From Holophagaceae bacterium (GTDB taxonomy: Bacteria; Acidobacteriota; Holophagae; Holophagales; Holophagaceae), in the NCBI GenBank assembly GCA_016720465.1, contig JADKKO010000001.1, positions 744,001 to 808,000 of the forward strand: DNA of 64,000 nucleotides, written 5' to 3'. Shown here piece after piece: positions 35,845-44,066 of this stretch. The position numbers and the translations under genes are program-made. The notes beneath the pieces were generated by a model. That model was not told the origin of the DNA, did not search any database, and saw only the letters and a program-made list of their open reading frames with translations. Positions within the stretch are counted from its first letter, which is position 1; every line of letters starts with the position of its first letter.

Positions 35845-35887
35845 CCAGGAGGGAGGCGGGGCCATCATCCGTAACTCCGCCTCCTGG
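35845..35887. other. Dyad in the ftsL-ftsI gap
   Basis: GGAGGCGG (35852-35859) and CCGCCTCC (35877-35884) are perfectly inverse; the flanks CCAGGA/TCCTGG extend the symmetry with a 3-nt bulge. It lies inside the 192-bp gap within the division operon, where a processing site, attenuator or internal promoter could act. No gene is seen in the gap. Confidence 0.5.
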
Positions 35888-35943
35888 AGTTGGAGGAACT
35901 CCATGCGCGCCTGGCGCCGCGCTTCCGCAGCGAAGTTGTTCCC

Positions 35944-36339
35944 CTATTTGTTCAGGGGCAATGCGAATTCATCCGAGCTGACCGGCCGCAATTTGGCCAG
36001 CTTCTGGTCCTGAGTGGTGAAGCGGCGCTGGATCATGAAGCTCTGCTTGCGCGGCTGGAGGCCCATCTGCGTGGCGAAGCCCTGGACTTCCTCGTCCCGC
36101 TGGTAGCGGCTGCGTTCGAGCATCAGTTTCCGCTGGTCCTCCTGGGCCTTCTGGATCTGGTCCTTCACATGGCTCATCTCGTAGCTGAGCCGCGTGTTCT
36201 GGAGGTTCAGGTAGACCATGGAAGCCAAGGGCATGGCCACCGCGAACACGAGCATCAACATGCGCAGGATGCCCTCGCTTTCGACGGTGCGGACGCCCTG
36301 GGGCTGGCGGGTCTGGGGGGTGAAGCGGCTGTGGTTCAT
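35944..36339 (-). CDS. ftsL: Cell-division protein FtsL-like
   Basis: 131 residues. A short charged cytoplasmic N-terminus, one membrane helix (about 26-45) and a periplasmic coiled coil (LSYEMSHVKDQIQKAQEDQRKL) give the FtsL pattern; the position between rsmH and ftsI supports the call. It should link FtsB/FtsQ with FtsW-FtsI in the divisome. GAGG lies 5 nt before the ATG. Confidence 0.85.
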   Translation of the reverse strand: MNHSRFTPQTRQPQGVRTVESEGILRMLMLVFAVAMPLASMVYLNLQNTRLSYEMSHVKDQIQKAQEDQRKLMLERSRYQRDEEVQGFATQMGLQPRKQSFMIQRRFTTQDQKLAKLRPVSSDEFALPLNK

Positions 36340-36363
36340 GGGAACCTCGTGGAAATTTTCGAA

Positions 36364-37353
36364 TTACAAGCTGCTGTTCTCGGTCGAGGGGAGGAGCCGT
36401 TCGGCGATCCGCAGCCGGGCGGAACGGGAGGGCGGGTTGTCCTGGCATTCGGTGGCTGAAGGCGTGATCCCGCCCGCATGGATCAGGCGCACGAGCTTCG
36501 GCAGCACCGTCGGCGACTCGCGCCCGGGGCCGTCGTAGATTCCCGAAAGGCGGCGCAGCGTCTGCTTGACGATGCGGTCTTCGAGGCTGTGGAAGCTGAT
36601 GACCGCAAGGCGCCCGCCGGGGCGGAGGTGCTGGACCGCCCGCTCGATGGATTCCGCCAGCCTCACCAGCTCGCCGTTGACGGCGATGCGGATGGCCTGG
36701 AAGGTGCGCGTGGCGGTGTCGGATCGGTGCTGGCGCTTGAGCGCCGCGGTCATGGGAAGCACGGAATGGACGGCTTCGGCCAGGTCGGCGGTGGTGTGCA
36801 GGCGGCCTTCATGGAAGGCCCTTAAAATGGCCCGGGCGATGGGACGGGAGGCCCGCTCTTCGCCGAACTGGTAGATGGCATCGGCAAGGGTCGCGTCGGT
36901 CTGCTCGGCGATCCACTGAAGGGCGGTGGGACCACCTTCGGTGTCCATGCGCATGTCCAACGGACCCTCGTCGCGGAAACTGAAACCGCGAGCGGGCGAT
37001 TTGAGCTGGAGCGTGGATACGCCCAGATCCATCAGGATGGCGTCCAGGCCGTCAGGGGCTTGCAGCGCCTGCCAGGCTTCGAAGGCGTGATTCGTCCAGA
37101 CGTCCTCGTAGTTGGACGCCAGGATGTTCAGCCGCGCATCGGAACCCAGGCGCGCCTTGGCCGCCTGGCGGGCTTCGGGATCCCGGTCCACGCCCAGGTA
37201 GCGGGAGTCCGCGTCGCAGCGCGCCAGCAGCGCTTCGGCGTGTCCGCCCAACCCCAGGGTGAGGTCGAGGATCCGCGCCGCCGGGGGCAGCAAGAGGTTA
37301 TCGAGCACTTCGAAAAGAAGCACGGGAGTGTGGACGGGGGCCGAGGTCATCAC
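36364..37353 (-). CDS. rsmH: 16S rRNA (cytosine1402-N4)-methyltransferase
   Basis: 329 residues. TPVLLFEVLD at the start, the SAM-binding LDLTLGLGGHAEALL, LMDLGVST and FHSLEDRIVK are family signatures. It methylates C1402 of 16S rRNA. The start is GTG 37353 or the adjacent ATG 37350, directly after the mraZ stop. Confidence 0.96.
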   Translation of the reverse strand: MMTSAPVHTPVLLFEVLDNLLLPPAARILDLTLGLGGHAEALLARCDADSRYLGVDRDPEARQAAKARLGSDARLNILASNYEDVWTNHAFEAWQALQAPDGLDAILMDLGVSTLQLKSPARGFSFRDEGPLDMRMDTEGGPTALQWIAEQTDATLADAIYQFGEERASRPIARAILRAFHEGRLHTTADLAEAVHSVLPMTAALKRQHRSDTATRTFQAIRIAVNGELVRLAESIERAVQHLRPGGRLAVISFHSLEDRIVKQTLRRLSGIYDGPGRESPTVLPKLVRLIHAGGITPSATECQDNPPSRSARLRIAERLLPSTENSSL

Positions 37354-37827
37354 CTATATCCCCAGATCCGCAAGCTGGGCCAGGTCCTCGGCCGTGAGAG
37401 GCTCGGTGGCCAGGCGGCGCTCGAAGTTGGAACGGCTCCAGATGGCCAGATGGTCCATCTGGCCCAGGATGGCCACCTCGCCTTGCAGCTTGGCGGCTTC
37501 CCGGAGGATTCCCGGGATGACGAAGCGGCCCTGGGCGTCCGGCTCCACTTCGCTGCCGTAATAGGCCGTGATTTCAAGGAACTTGCGCTTGGCGGGATTG
37601 GTGGAAGGCAGGGCGCCCAGGCGGGCCTCGATGGCCTCCCAGATGGGCATGGGGTAGAGGCGCCCCGCGATGCCGTCCATGGAAGTCAGGTAATGGCGGG
37701 AGCTTCCCCCACCCTCGCTGGTGGCGAAGGTATCCAGGTCGGCCTTGAAGGACGTAGGCAGCTTGAGCCGCCCTTTTTCGTCCACCGTGGCCGGTGAATT
37801 GCCGCGGAGTCGCAGCACGGGTCCCAC
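37354..37827 (-). CDS. mraZ: Transcriptional regulator MraZ
   Basis: 157 residues with two SpoVT/AbrB-like repeats: GNSPATVDEKGRLKLPTSFK and VEPDAQGRFVIPGILREAA. MraZ binds repeated short boxes upstream of its own operon and represses it; five such boxes are visible at 37883-37927. The start is GTG 37827, or GTG 37818, which has better spacing to AAAGG. First gene of the division cluster. Confidence 0.94.
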   Translation of the reverse strand: MGPVLRLRGNSPATVDEKGRLKLPTSFKADLDTFATSEGGGSSRHYLTSMDGIAGRLYPMPIWEAIEARLGALPSTNPAKRKFLEITAYYGSEVEPDAQGRFVIPGILREAAKLQGEVAILGQMDHLAIWSRSNFERRLATEPLTAEDLAQLADLGI

Positions 37828-37882
37828 CTTTCAACAAAGAGCACCAGGACTCGGATGGGGAAGTGAATTGCAGTGAGTTGGA

Positions 37883-37927
37883 CCACTATTACCCACTTCA
37901 TTCCATTTTTTGCCACTGATTGCCACT
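37883..37927 (-). promoter_or_regulatory. MraZ operator: five boxes at exact 10-bp spacing
   Basis: On the minus strand five pentamers AGTGG, AGTGG, AATGG, AGTGG, AGTGG occur at exactly 10-bp steps (plus-strand CCACT/CCATT at 37883, 37893, 37903, 37913, 37923). MraZ operators in other bacteria are direct TGGGN-like boxes with one-turn spacing. The array starts 5 bp downstream of a plausible -10 box, so bound MraZ would cover the transcription start. Confidence 0.88.
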
Positions 37928-37931
37928 CACG

Positions 37932-37959
37932 AGTGTAGGACCGCACTAAAACCACTCAA
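37932..37959 (-). promoter_or_regulatory. Probable promoter of the mraZ operon
   Basis: Minus-strand TTGAGT (37954-37959), a 16-bp spacer and TACACT (37932-37937), immediately upstream of the MraZ boxes. The AT-rich stretch 37960-38010 further upstream may be an UP-like element or serve the divergent kinase gene. Confidence 0.55.
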
Positions 37960-38075
37960 GCCAAAAGAAAAACGAAAAATAAACTATATAAACGAAAACA
38001 AATGAGACCGTTTCACCCTAGTTACGTCCCTGGAACAACGGAAAACCGTGGATTCACCCATACTTTGGTCATCCC

Positions 38076-39323
38076 ATGAATCGAACGCCCCAACTCCCCG
38101 CCCCGTCCCTCGCCGCATTGGCCCTGGTGGTCCTGGGCACCTGGATGGTGATGTCCCTGGGCCAGCCCCTGGGCCTCATCCTGGGCGGGCCCTGCTTCCT
38201 GACGGGCGTCGGCCTGCTGCTGCTCCAGGGCTTCCTGCATTTCGATTCCCAGGCCCGGGTCAAGTCGGAGCTGGAGCAGGAAAACCAGTCCTTGAAGGAC
38301 CTCAGCCGCCAAGAGGACCATCTGCGCCAGGGAATCCTGGCGAACCTGCGGGAAGGCGTGGTGCTCCTGGACTCCGGGAAGGAAGTCCGCCTTTACAACC
38401 CCGCTGCCCAATTGCTGCTCAGCACCTCAAGCCGCCTCACCATGGGCGGTTCCCTGCCCGGGGTCTTCCGGGAACCCGAGACCCTGCGGTGCATCGAACT
38501 GGCTTACGCCGGCAGGGAAACCGAATGGACCCTACGCCGGGATCCCCGGTCGCTCCGCTTGAGGGCCACCCCCTTTGAATCAGCGGATGGAAGCCGCAGC
38601 GTGCTGCTTACGCTGGACGACATCACCCGCCAGGAAGCCCTGGAAACCACACGCCAGAAATTCATCTCCAACGCCAGCCACGAACTCAAGACGCCCGTCA
38701 CCAGCATCCGGCTCGCCACCGAAAATTTGCTGGACGGCGGTTTCGTGGCTCCGGGCGGAGAAAACAATCTGAAGGCCATCCTCCGTTCCGTGGACCGGAT
38801 GACCATGCTGCTGAACGACATCTCAGAGCTTTCGCGCATCGAGACCGGCGCGCTGCGGCTGGAAGCCAGGCCCATCCAGCTCGCGCCCTTCCTGCCCCAG
38901 ATGGTCGAGGAGATGCGCCACCAGGCGGAACCACGGCGCATCGCGTTGAGAGCGGATCTGCAACCGGGTCTCGAAGGGCTGGCCATACAGGCTGATCCCC
39001 TGCGCCTGCACCAACTGCTGGAAAACCTGCTCTCCAACGCCATCAAGTTCAGCCCCGAGGGCTCCGAGGTGGTCCTGCGGGTCCAGCAGAACGAGCCCTG
39101 GCTTGTCTTCAGCGTGCTGGATTCAGGACCCGGCATCGCCGAGAGCGACGCCAAGCGGATCTTCGAGCGGTTCTACCGGGCGGCCTCCACCCGCGGCGTC
39201 CCCGGCACCGGCCTGGGCCTCGCCATCGTCAAGCATCTGGTCCTGCTCATGGGCGGCGAAGTCAGCCTGCAAAGCGAACTGGGAAAGGGATCCACGTTCA
39301 CTGTGAAACTGCCGATGGGCTGA
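38076..39323 (+). CDS. PhoR-like membrane histidine kinase, orphan
   Basis: 415 residues. Two close membrane helices (about 10-55), a coiled segment, a PAS-like domain (about 80-175), HisKA with NASHELKTPVTSIRL, and HATPase with LLSNAIKF, LDSGPGI and GTGLGLAIVKHL. The short periplasmic loop suggests sensing in or near the membrane, as in PhoR. No response regulator is adjacent. It is divergent from the mraZ operon, sharing a 248-bp control region. Confidence 0.92.
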   Translation: MNRTPQLPAPSLAALALVVLGTWMVMSLGQPLGLILGGPCFLTGVGLLLLQGFLHFDSQARVKSELEQENQSLKDLSRQEDHLRQGILANLREGVVLLDSGKEVRLYNPAAQLLLSTSSRLTMGGSLPGVFREPETLRCIELAYAGRETEWTLRRDPRSLRLRATPFESADGSRSVLLTLDDITRQEALETTRQKFISNASHELKTPVTSIRLATENLLDGGFVAPGGENNLKAILRSVDRMTMLLNDISELSRIETGALRLEARPIQLAPFLPQMVEEMRHQAEPRRIALRADLQPGLEGLAIQADPLRLHQLLENLLSNAIKFSPEGSEVVLRVQQNEPWLVFSVLDSGPGIAESDAKRIFERFYRAASTRGVPGTGLGLAIVKHLVLLMGGEVSLQSELGKGSTFTVKLPMG

Positions 39324-39465
39324 GGGTGATGGGCTATGAGCTCTGAGCTTTGAGCTATCAGCTGATCTGGAAGCGCCTCCGGCGCGCCATAAGCAAAAAC
39401 CGCGGCCTCCGGCCGCATCCCAATGAAGCTCATGGCTCATGGCTGATGGCTCATAGCTCAAACCA
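39324..39465. repeat. Inverted repeat element, GCTATGAGCT family, copy 2
   Basis: The gap between the kinase and the convergent HIT gene is bounded by GGGCTATGAGCTCTGAGCTT on the left and GGCTCATGGCTGATGGCTCA (with ATAGCTC following) on the right, which are roughly inverse. The centre holds GCCTCCGGCGCG and CGGCCTCCGGCCG palindromes. The motif set is shared with 29738-29790. It fills the gap stop to stop. Confidence 0.75.
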
Positions 39466-39813
39466 TCATTGGCACAGCTTCCCCCCAAGCACTCTCCCTC
39501 CCAGCAGGTGGTAGTGCAGATGGAAGACCGTCTGGCCCGCGTCGGAGCCGCAATTGGCGATCAGCCGATAACCGCTGTGGGCGGTTCCGAATTCCTTCGC
39601 GAGCTGCGCGGCCACCGCGGGAATGCGCGCGGCGGCTTTTTCGACTTCGGGCGTCAGGTCGTTGAGCCCCTCGCAGTGGATCTTGGGGATGATGAGCAGG
39701 TGCACCGGCGCCTGAGGCGAGATGTCCTTGAAGGCCAGAAGCTCCTCGTCCTCGTACACTACGCCTGAGGGAATTTCCTTCCTCGCGATCCGGCAGAACA
39801 GACATTCGCTCAT
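39466..39813 (-). CDS. HIT-family nucleotide-binding hydrolase
   Basis: 115 residues from the ATG at 39813 with AAGGAG upstream. N-terminal zinc-type cysteines in CLFCRI, and the histidine triad in HLHYHLLGG. It belongs to the Hint/PKCI branch, which hydrolyses AMP-linked substrates. It is divergent from trmL with only 10 bp between the start codons. Confidence 0.93.
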   Translation of the reverse strand: MSECLFCRIARKEIPSGVVYEDEELLAFKDISPQAPVHLLIIPKIHCEGLNDLTPEVEKAAARIPAVAAQLAKEFGTAHSGYRLIANCGSDAGQTVFHLHYHLLGGRVLGGKLCQ

Positions 39814-39823
39814 CAGGGACTCC

Positions 39824-40279
39824 TTGTTCAACATCATCCTGCACCAGCCCGAGATTCCGCAAAACACCGGCAGCATAGGCCGCCTTTGCGTCTCCAACAA
39901 TGCGAAGCTGCACCTCATCCACCCCCTCGGCTTCGAGACCAGCGACTACTACCTGCGCCGCGCGGGACTTGATTATTGGGAGCACCTGAATCCCACCCAC
40001 TACGACGACTGGGCCGCGTTCCTGGGCGCCCATCCGGCCATGCGGCTCTGGCTCTTCAGCACCAAGGCCACGCGCCGGCACACGGACGTGGCGTTCCAGG
40101 AAGGCGATGGCCTGGTCTTCGGCCGCGAGACCGTCGGCCTTCCCGAAGAGCTGATCCAAGCCCACCCCGATGCCCTGATCCGAATCCCCATGACCGGGGA
40201 TTTCCACCGTAGCTTGAACCTGGCCCAGGCGGCCGCGGTGGGGCTTTACGAGGCCTTGAGGCAAACGCAGGGCTGGTAG
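39824..40279 (+). CDS. trmL: tRNA (cytidine/uridine-34 2'-O)-methyltransferase
   Basis: 151 residues of the SPOUT fold from a TTG start at 39824. The protein begins at the family-typical FNIILHQPEIPQNTGSIGR, and no ATG lies between that point and an implausible start 34 codons upstream. The knot motifs VFGRETVGLPEE and IPMTGDFHRSLNLAQAAAV are clear. It methylates the wobble ribose in some leucine tRNAs. The frame ends 32 bp before the convergent GH39-like gene; a 7-bp hairpin (40271-40299) spans its stop. Confidence 0.92.
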   Translation: MFNIILHQPEIPQNTGSIGRLCVSNNAKLHLIHPLGFETSDYYLRRAGLDYWEHLNPTHYDDWAAFLGAHPAMRLWLFSTKATRRHTDVAFQEGDGLVFGRETVGLPEELIQAHPDALIRIPMTGDFHRSLNLAQAAAVGLYEALRQTQGW

Positions 40280-40310
40280 CTTCGGACGTTCAACCAGCCA
40301 GGCCCAAGGA

Positions 40311-41987
40311 TCAGGGCACCGAAAGGACCTGCACCCCACGCGCGGGAATCGCGATGGGAAAGGCGGGTGTGGTGGTCTGTGGCGACTGGGACGCATCGCT
40401 GAGGGTCCACAACTGCCACGGGCCCGCCAGGGCCAGATTGCTCAGGTCCGTGGGCGTCCAGGAGGAACTGGAATCACCCAGGTTCACCACGAGGATCACC
40501 GGCTTTCCATTTCCATCCCTGCCGGCGAGGGCCCTGAGATTCGAGTCCCCCTGGAGATCCACCGACAGCCGCTCCGTGGTTGAAGCCATCTTCGACCAGG
40601 CCTGGAAGGCGTAAGCGTTGAGCTTTGCGGTGCCCACCCCCAGGAAGAGGCCATAGCCCTCGGGGGTATTCGAGTTGGTGTCGTTCCCCCGGTAGTGGAA
40701 CAGACGGTCGATGGAGGCGTCCTGCATCCTGATCCAGCCGGCCGTCAGGATGGAACAGCCCAGGGCGCCGGAACGGAGCAGCCGGGCCTGGTCCAGATTG
40801 GCGACGGGATCCGTGAACGTGTTCCACTCGGTCAGGTAGATGGCCGTGCCGGTCAGGCCGCGGCCATCCAGTTCGGTCCTCAGACCGGCGGCCATGGAAG
40901 CGGGTTGTTCGGGATCGTTGGTGTAGACGTGGTAGGACAGGAAATCCAGCGGGGCGCCCTCCGCCTGCACCTTGTCCAGGAATTTTTTCAGCCAACCGGT
41001 GCTCGAGAAATTCGTAGCGCCCGCGTGGGTGAAACCGGGTCCGCCGATGAGCAGCGTGGGGTGGGCCGCCCGGAGAGCCTTGGCCGTATCGACGTAGAGG
41101 GAAAGGAACTCATCGAGGCTGCGGCTCCAGAACATGACGCTGTCCGGCTCGTTCCAGATCTCCACCGCCTTGATGGCGCCGGAGTAGCCGTTCCATTGCG
41201 CTTCCTTGTAGTGGCGGATCACCTGGACGCCTGCCTGCACCCAGTTCGCACGTTCGGAGGGGGTCGGTGCCTTGGCGAGCGCGGCGCTGTCGCCGAGGCG
41301 GAAGAACGGCTCGAAGCCGCCGGAAATGATGGCCGAGAAATGCTGGTCGCTGATGGTGAAGTCATAGCTGCCCTGCGCATTGGGATCCAGGGCGCGGTTC
41401 GGGTACAGGGTGGACATGTCCAGCGGACCTGGCCCCGTTTGACCGGAGGGATAGATCAAGTGGTCATGGGTGCGGACCGCCCTGACCCCGATGGTCTGGT
41501 ACGCGGTGGCGAGGTTGGCCGTCATCGACGGGCTGGCGGGCAGAGGGCCCGCATTGATGCCCAGCAAGGGTTTGATGGCCTTGCCGGTGCCTGCGCCGAT
41601 GCGGACCATGGGCCCCGACACCGATGCGCTGACCACCAGCGCGAAGATCTGGGTCCCGGTGCGGTTGGCGCTGTCCCTGGCCTGGACGCTGAAGCTAGAA
41701 GCGCCCGCTGTAGCCGGCGTTCCGCTGAGCGTCCCGGCGCTGCTGAGGCTGAGCCCCCCGGGAAGCGATCCCGAGGACACCGTGAAGGTGTAGGGGCTCG
41801 TCCCGCCGCTGGCGGTGAGGACCTGGGAATACGCCACGCCCGCCGTCCCGTTGGGCAGGGAGCTGGGGCCGAGGGTGATGGCCGCCGGTGGCGGCGGCGC
41901 CGTCTCTCCCGACGGGGAACCGCCCCCGCAAGCCAGCAGGCAGGCCATGGAAAAGGTCGTCAGCGCGCAGCGGCAGGACATTCGCAC
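40311..41987 (-). CDS. Lipoprotein with Ig-like domain and GH39-like catalytic domain
   Basis: 558 residues. The signal peptide ends in a lipobox LLAC, with lipidated Cys about residue 20. A Pro-rich linker and a putative-Ig (He_PIG) domain (about 37-125) precede a TIM-barrel glycosidase domain with IWNEPD (acid/base Glu) and YLTEWNTF (nucleophile Glu), the clan GH-A pattern of GH39/GH51-like enzymes. A small beta domain closes the protein. A GTG start is chosen because AGGAGG lies 5 nt upstream; ATG 41981 is possible. Likely an outer-membrane or surface polysaccharide hydrolase; the substrate is unknown. Confidence 0.82.
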   Translation of the reverse strand: MRMSCRCALTTFSMACLLACGGGSPSGETAPPPPAAITLGPSSLPNGTAGVAYSQVLTASGGTSPYTFTVSSGSLPGGLSLSSAGTLSGTPATAGASSFSVQARDSANRTGTQIFALVVSASVSGPMVRIGAGTGKAIKPLLGINAGPLPASPSMTANLATAYQTIGVRAVRTHDHLIYPSGQTGPGPLDMSTLYPNRALDPNAQGSYDFTISDQHFSAIISGGFEPFFRLGDSAALAKAPTPSERANWVQAGVQVIRHYKEAQWNGYSGAIKAVEIWNEPDSVMFWSRSLDEFLSLYVDTAKALRAAHPTLLIGGPGFTHAGATNFSSTGWLKKFLDKVQAEGAPLDFLSYHVYTNDPEQPASMAAGLRTELDGRGLTGTAIYLTEWNTFTDPVANLDQARLLRSGALGCSILTAGWIRMQDASIDRLFHYRGNDTNSNTPEGYGLFLGVGTAKLNAYAFQAWSKMASTTERLSVDLQGDSNLRALAGRDGNGKPVILVVNLGDSSSSWTPTDLSNLALAGPWQLWTLSDASQSPQTTTPAFPIAIPARGVQVLSVP

Positions 41988-42073
41988 GGTAGCCTCCTGG
42001 GGTGATGGAACCCTGGAATCGAAAACGGGTTGAAGGCGCTATCGACTGCTTGAAAATTTTCAGGGTGTTCGAG

Positions 42074-43144
42074 TCAATCGCGCACCCCTGGCGGCCCCAG
42101 TCCCGGTATGCGCTTCGCTGCCGCCCGCGCCTTCGGAAACCGGGCCTCGTCGAGCGCGTCCACCACCGGCCGCAGGGCGGCCAATGCGGGACTGGGACGC
42201 CGGGCCAGGTCCATGAAAGCACTGGCCAGATCATCATCATCGGCCCGGCCCAGGCGCGCGGCGATCGCCGAAGCTCCCACCCCCATGACGCCCATGAACG
42301 CGAGCGCCTCGGTCCATCGGCCGCGCATGGATGGGACCGGAACCCAGTTTGCGCGGTCCAGGACCAGCCCAAGCCACCGCTCGGCTAGGCCCGGCGCGAT
42401 GCGGATCTCATCGATGCCGATCCAGGGCAGCCTCCGGCCATTTTCCGCGTCGAGGATCAGCGCCTCGGTCCCTGCGCCGTCCCGGAGCACCGCCAGGGCT
42501 TCGCGCAGCCGCAGCCGATCGGGGGCGTCCATGGAAGCAGCCTGCCAGGCCGCGAGCACCGGCTCCGCCGCCCGCGACCAGACCGGGAAGTCCACGCGGC
42601 ACTGGGGGCAGTGGAGCAGCGCGTAGACCTCCCTGCCCCGCACGTCCACCCGCCCGGTGAAGCCCGCCCGGCGGCCGCAGGTCTCGCAAGGGTCCGCCAG
42701 CTCCGTGAGCGTTCCCACGCCATCGTAGCGGGCCGCGGCTGGCAGGTAGGGCGCCAACCCTTTTTCGCGGGCGAAGGGCTGCTGCGCCCGCGGGTCGGCC
42801 GCCAGTACAGCCTCCAGGCGCGCCCGGAGCACCGGCCCTTCAATAAGGACGTAGCGGGGTTCCGTATGGACTCCGGCCAGCACCCAGACCTCCTCCATGT
42901 CGGGATCCGGCAGGGCGGGATCATGCGGATCCGCATAGCGGCCCAGTTCCTCCGTGGTCTCCACCCGCGTTGCATAGCCGACCTCCTGCTCGGCCTGGCC
43001 AGGACCACCCACGCGGAAGCGGGCCCGGCCTGCGCCCGGGACGCGCAGTTCCGCCAGCGCGGCCAGCTCAAGGTGGAGCGCCAATGGCGCTGGCAGCGCT
43101 TCCGAGGGCGAGAGGTGGCAGGTGACGGGTCCCTTGGTCCACAT
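42074..43144 (-). CDS. Unknown protein with zinc-ribbon-like cysteines
   Basis: 356 residues, not recognised. Two CxxC pairs, CETCGRR and CPQCRVD, about 35 residues apart (near residues 153-190), suggest a small zinc ribbon in the middle of the protein. The N-terminal part is beta-rich; the C-terminal third is helical with an acidic DDDD stretch and ends in IPGLGPPGV. No signal peptide or membrane helix. It follows the gene at 43148-43579 by 3 nt, so the two form a unit. Confidence 0.65.
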   Translation of the reverse strand: MWTKGPVTCHLSPSEALPAPLALHLELAALAELRVPGAGRARFRVGGPGQAEQEVGYATRVETTEELGRYADPHDPALPDPDMEEVWVLAGVHTEPRYVLIEGPVLRARLEAVLAADPRAQQPFAREKGLAPYLPAAARYDGVGTLTELADPCETCGRRAGFTGRVDVRGREVYALLHCPQCRVDFPVWSRAAEPVLAAWQAASMDAPDRLRLREALAVLRDGAGTEALILDAENGRRLPWIGIDEIRIAPGLAERWLGLVLDRANWVPVPSMRGRWTEALAFMGVMGVGASAIAARLGRADDDDLASAFMDLARRPSPALAALRPVVDALDEARFPKARAAAKRIPGLGPPGVRD

Positions 43145-43147
43145 GGA

Positions 43148-43579
43148 TCAATACCTCAACCGCGGGGTGTCCAGGTTGTGCTCGGACAGCCACCAGCTCT
43201 TCAGCGTGCCCGTGGATGGCTCCCAGGCCGCTTCCACGCGCAGCTCCGCGGGACTGCCATCGAGCGCTTGGACCGGGAGATCGAACGCGAACCGCCTGGA
43301 CACGGGGGCTTCCCGGAGGAACAGCGTCAGCCAGGGCGCGATGGCCTCCTGCACCAGTCCGAATTGATCGTCCCGCAGCAATACCTTGGGCCAGGCCGCC
43401 TCCTCCCAGTCTGCGCCCTGGAGCAGCTTGTAGCTCACGGAGCGGGCAACCACGCGCTCCTCCCCCAGGCGGAACGCGAAGCGCCGCTCCTGGGTCGCCG
43501 CGACCCGGTCCGGATACGTTTCCACGATCCTTTTCCATGCGGATTCGGTGGTCCCGCCGGGAAATCCTGGATTGAACAT
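43148..43579 (-). CDS. Unknown protein, partner of the zinc-ribbon protein
   Basis: 143 residues from the ATG at 43579; upstream in-frame starts at 43621 and 43645 cannot be excluded, and no good ribosome site fits any of them. Soluble, alpha/beta in appearance, rich in Trp and Arg. No family recognised. It ends 3 nt before its downstream neighbour. Confidence 0.6.
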   Translation of the reverse strand: MFNPGFPGGTTESAWKRIVETYPDRVAATQERRFAFRLGEERVVARSVSYKLLQGADWEEAAWPKVLLRDDQFGLVQEAIAPWLTLFLREAPVSRRFAFDLPVQALDGSPAELRVEAAWEPSTGTLKSWWLSEHNLDTPRLRY

Positions 43580-43671
43580 AGGGGCCCCCGTCGTTCTCCT
43601 GATTGGTTGCTGTTCACACATGGGTAGACAGCGAGCATAGGACATGGGTTGGAACCGCCTAGTATGGGTTC

Positions 43672-44028
43672 ATGAAAAAATCCGGGAAAAGGCATTTCCT
43701 GTTCGCGGCATCAGGCATCGGGTTCGCAGCGATCGCGGTGATCGCATGGCCCCGGCCCTTCCAGGGGACATGGCATCAATCCGGCGGCGACGCGGAGTTC
43801 GCGTGGCAACGCACAAGCTCATACCGGTTTCATCGCTACCGCGCCAAAGGCTATCCGCCTCTCGAAGAATCGGGCTGGTACTGGGTGGCGAACCAGGAAG
43901 GAAACACCTACACGTTGAAGGTGTGGATTCCCGGCCACCGGGGCGAAGCGGGCAGGATCGAAGCGCATGTGCTCCGGATCATCGATGGCGCCCGCGGAGA
44001 GATCAACGGCTTTCAGGCCAGCCGTTGA
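43672..44028 (+). CDS. Small membrane-anchored protein of unknown function
   Basis: 118 residues. A Lys-rich N-terminus and one membrane helix (about 10-26) are followed by a beta-rich domain beginning FQGTWHQSGGDAEFAW, a pattern seen in lipocalin-like stress or Hsp-type 'META/lipocalin' folds, though this is only an impression. No strong ribosome site. It is isolated between genes on the other strand. Confidence 0.6.
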   Translation: MKKSGKRHFLFAASGIGFAAIAVIAWPRPFQGTWHQSGGDAEFAWQRTSSYRFHRYRAKGYPPLEESGWYWVANQEGNTYTLKVWIPGHRGEAGRIEAHVLRIIDGARGEINGFQASR

Positions 44029-44066
44029 AGCGCATCGGTCAATGAGGGGCGCCATTCCAAGACCGA

